In this document: in pieces, positions 60,661 to 64,000 of the stretch
How positions within the stretch are numbered: the stretch's first letter is position 1
Layout: every line of letters starts with the position of its first letter
Assembly: GCA_005406025.1 (NCBI GenBank)
Contig: BGZK01000082.1
Location: forward strand, 434,001 to 498,000
Reading direction: 5' to 3'
DNA from: Eumeta japonica
Lineage: Eukaryota > Arthropoda > Insecta > Lepidoptera > Psychidae
Length of the DNA: 64,000 bases
The notes under the pieces: generated by a model
The model's database searches: none
What the model was told of the DNA's origin: nothing
What the model saw: only the letters and a program-made list of their open reading frames with translations
Program-made: the position numbers and the translations under genes

Positions 60661-62902
60661 CAAAAAATTATATTATATTTGACATATGACAAACGTCATA
60701 AATGATTGTGAATACTCTGGCATTGTTACGATGTAGCCCTATTGGAGTTCGAGGATTGAGGAAGAAATAAAAGTAAATCAGAATGCGTGAATTTAAAGTC
60801 TAGTATAAACGAAAAAGTAAACTACGAAATCATTAAAATACTTAATGTTCACATTTGTTAACGCATTGATTACTAAGAGTAACCATCAGCGTTCGAATTA
60901 TTCACGAACAACCCACAAAAGCGACTGGTCCAGAACATTATAATTGAAATGTAAAAAATGGTCGTAAATTAATGTCATTTTTAGTTACAAAGGTAGTCGG
61001 CATATCATCCCTGACCTACAAATAAATATTTTGTATTTTGTGGAATATTCTAAGTAATTCGAATTATCAGATAACGTAAATAATTTCGCCCACGCATGTC
61101 TAGATAAATAAGTAGAATTTTATTCGGTTATTTATGGGGAGATTAATGTAGTATTTTTTTTTTGTAAGGGTAGATCACAATTGTATTTTCTCGTAGGAAA
61201 TATAGTAATTGGAGTGTTCGCGTGTATCCTGCAACCAATGCCTCTCGTTATTCAGCAAGTTATTATTTTTGGCGTCTTATGATCAAGAAACGATCTTAAG
61301 ATAGTTTTTACAAAATTTTTATTCGCTATAAAATAGAAACGAAGATTTTGAATATAAATGAGAGATTTTAAGACAACAAAGAAATATAAAAATCTAGTCG
61401 CACTCAAGTCGATAAAGTTCATTAGAGACTCGGTACAGTTAGCAAAAGCTGATTTTAGAGCTTACAGTTTCCGTTGCTTCTATGTTTGTAAAAATTTATT
61501 ACCCCCACTTTAATATCCAAAAATTCGAATTAATATTTTTTATGTATTTTTCCCTTACTAAATCTGATGCATTCGTTGACGAAGGATCATTTCTAGTTTT
61601 CCTTTCTCAATTTCTTTGAAATTATTGAAATCAATACTTCTTTTGGCAGATTGAATTGGGTGTAATTGAAAAACATTCGTGACCGACACGGTCAAATATA
61701 TGTATGTCTTTGATGAAGTCAAGAAATACAATTATTTAAATATAAGGTAAGAAAGAGATGAGTATTCATTGATCGGTTCTTAAATGTCTCTTCATACAAA
61801 TTTCAGTACAGTCTATCTAGTGTATTATTTATAACAATCCACTTTTTTATCACTATCGAAGCTTGTGGACTTAGGTATCACCCATCGTCTCCTTTTTATG
61901 TTTCTGCTCTTTATTCGTTTTCTTGTTTTTGGTGAACTTGGATTTTACACTTAACCCAATTTTGAATCGAACGCGAACCCTCATTTGCGGGATTAAGCAC
62001 GGAAGCCGGATGCCTCGAATCCCTGTTGAAAACATCCAATATAGTCCCACATATAACAATAGAATCTGTAATGGCTTATATGTAATCTATCTGGAAGAAA
62101 AAATTTCCAGATAGAGTTAAATTTGGAATCTATATGTATGTCCATCATAGCGAGATTCCTTTATTGGACTGAATGGGATTGTAATGTTATTTGTATTTGT
62201 ATGGATCCTATCTGCACCTTACCTGTAGGTTTGTATCTGTTCTTATCGTAAATCCATATGGATATAAAAATCAATGTGGATTTCCGAATACGAAATAGAA
62301 AATGTTTTTAATGCTTTTAAATGACAATTCCACAATCGGAAAAAATAATGTATTCTATATGTAAATCCAGATAAGAACTTCATAGACATATAAGTTCCAT
62401 TAAGCTTTCCGTTTCTTTTCTTCGAAAGTTTTATGGGTACGGATATGGATTTGCAGCGACAAAAGCACATTAGGTCCCAATTCAATTATTTCTTATTGGA
62501 ATCTATAGGATTATTTCAACAGGGATGCCACCTACACCTAGCTTAACTATTACAATGTATATATTCTACTGAAGCGCGCACAGTGGCCTGTGTTCACGTA
62601 TACAAACACATCGCATAAATATGCATATACATTGTTGAAGAATATATAAATCTTATCATCACGCGTTCTTAGTTTTTGTTCAATGTTGTTCATAATTTTT
62701 ATTAATGTAAATAGAAACATTGGCACATTGTAGATGTGAAAATTAGACTTGATTTTAATACAAAAATTATGAAATTTAAGTTCTGGTATTCCATATTATT
62801 TGAAAATTAAAAAAATATATATTTTAATGTTATGTTTTCACTCTGTTGGTAGCCCCAATGACAGATTTCATTTTTTTTTATTATTTTGTAATGTTTCAAT
62901 AG
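60661..62902. other. Upstream region of heme oxygenase
   Basis: No gene was supported. 61950-62520 contains a diffuse GAATCTATAT/GGATCC-type degenerate array similar to the other GATTCC blocks, and a short hairpin lies at about 62088-62116 (CTATCTGGAA paired with TTCCAGATAG). Confidence 0.35.
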
Positions 62903-62926
62903 CCTTCTACATCTCATGGTACTACG
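62903..62926 (+). other. Candidate 24-nt non-coding microexon
   Basis: It is preceded by a T-rich acceptor ending TTTCAATAG and followed by a perfect donor GTAAGTAT. It lies 0.4 kb before the heme oxygenase start and could be a 5' UTR exon joined to an acceptor near 63182 (TTTTGTCAG). Confidence 0.3.
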
Positions 62927-63348
62927 GTAAGTATACTATAAAATATGATGCATCATAAATTTAGCGAATTTGGTAAAGACTTCACCTAAAGAAATTAGAT
63001 TTTGACATTTTTTTTTCATTAATATTAGAATAATATAATTTATTCAATCAATGACTAAAAAAACAGTTGTTGTTCTAATACATGAAATTACATTAAAAGA
63101 AAAGGAAACGTCATTTACCAAAAAAAAATTAACAATATCGGTTTATAGCGAAATTTTTATTTTTCTTATGGCGAATTTTGTCAGTGTTGACCTACGGATT
63201 TGATCTTGTAAATTTATTTTCCGTGAAGTGGCAGCACCGCAGGAATGTCATGAACAGCTGATCAATGTCAAAGGAAGAAATCCGTTGTTTGCTTTCGGAG
63301 TTCTTTTTCGACAGAAAGTGGTTTTAAAATACAGTAATCTTAACAATA

Positions 63349-64000
63349 ATGTCAGAAAATGGCGAAACATTCACGACTCGAGTGCGAAAAGCGACGCGCA
63401 AAATCCACTCTGTAAGCGATGCGTTGGTAAATGCGAAATTTGCTTTGTGTGAGTATTCCTATGGTTTTTATCTAGTTATTGTTTTCTTTATGTCTATATG
63501 TTACTGACATTTTCAGAAATCATTTGTCTATCTACTTTTGTCTCTATCCATTAAAATTTGTATGTATGGAGCGTTTTACTTGCTCGTTACCTGTTCGGCT
63601 CTTTTTGATAGTTTTTCACAATTTTCTGTGATGTTGCGTCTTTTGGGCGTTAAAGTAATTCTTGTGCTATTAAAAAAACAGTTCAGTTTCGATTGGTCGA
63701 TGGATAATCTCTATGTCTTTCTTACTTTATAGATCATATTGATATTTACTTCAATATACTATTGTGTATCCATACCGATGCAAATAGCTATATTGCGTTT
63801 TAATGATGACTTCACAGTCTACATAGGTCCCTTAAATATAATCATACTTCATAATAAGGTTAGTTAAGATTGCCATGTAGCACTCAATTCTCACTGTGAC
63901 TTGCATTTTTTTTATTTACATTATATATATTTTATATACAAGTTTTTCTGTTTTCTTTTCAGCTTTGCGAGATGAAAAAGTTTGGGGCGGAGGCCTATTT
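63349..64000 (+). CDS. HO: Heme oxygenase (5' part; runs off the window)
   Basis: Exon 1 coding is 63349-63448 (33 codons plus one base, donor GTGAGT). Exon 2 starts at 63963 after TTTTCAG and continues past base 64000 in frame (SLRDEKVWGGGLF). Heme oxygenase cleaves heme to biliverdin, CO and Fe2+ with electrons from cytochrome P450 reductase. The N-terminus TFTTRVRKATRKIHSVSDAL carries the family KxxHxxxD-type motif; His20 corresponds to the proximal heme ligand (His25 of mammalian HO-1). NAKFALSLRDEKVWGGGLF fits the following helix. Only about 46 residues of an expected 240-270 are visible. Upstream ATGs (63246, 63251, 63265) with short ORFs may lower translation. Confidence 0.9.

Noticed and set aside
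61190..61285. Stretch reading GNIVIGVFACILQPMPLVIQ after a good-looking acceptor
   Set aside because: It vaguely recalls the last pore-region helix of voltage-gated K+ channels, but there is no donor, no neighbouring exon and an early stop.
1..64000. tRNA, rRNA and CRISPR arrays
   Set aside because: No cloverleaf with A/B boxes, no rRNA blocks and no spaced identical repeats were seen by eye; a covariance search was not possible.

Overview
The window looks like nuclear DNA of an insect, most likely a moth or butterfly. It is AT-rich, its genes are split into many short exons, it is dense in decayed DNA transposons and lepidopteran-type LINE/SINE tails, and its genes have animal-type products. 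All gene models below were built by hand from splice sites, codon phase and remembered family sequences. No search was run.

Three genes are well supported. (1) On the minus strand, about 11.9 kb down to 0.4 kb, five phase-compatible coding exons encode the N-terminal 220 residues of an F-box protein that most resembles FBXO33. Its 3' exons lie left of the window. (2) On the plus strand, 17866-48520, 25 coding exons give a complete reading frame of 1006 residues for anoctamin-8 (TMEM16H/ANO8), with the four acidic Ca2+ ligands of TM7/TM8 conserved at exact spacing. (3) At the right edge, on the plus strand from 63349, the first exon and the beginning of the second exon of a heme oxygenase run off the window.

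The F-box gene and anoctamin-8 are divergent. A 3.6 kb hAT transposon (13041-16669, perfect 8-bp target duplication) sits in the interval between them. The anoctamin introns hold MITEs, foldback elements, LINE tails, a mariner fragment, tandem repeats and several near-perfect short hairpins. The last intron before the C-terminal exons ends in repeat sequence almost touching the splice acceptor. An old mariner copy (5190-6420, TA duplication) lies inside an F-box gene intron.

From 48.5 to 63.3 kb no complete gene was found. The main occupant is a 3.8 kb DNA transposon (55652-59427) with TTA target duplications. Its broken transposase has a DDE-like core and a C-terminal C2H2 finger, and I cannot assign it to a named superfamily. 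Two MITEs in anoctamin introns share its terminal architecture. This is the best candidate for something under-described. Just left of it lie a block of heat-shock-element-like pentamers and a degenerate GATTCC/GGTCCC-type array that recurs at about six places in the window. Two orphan first-exon-like segments (52476-52556 minus, 53628-53683 plus) face away from each other in the same region.
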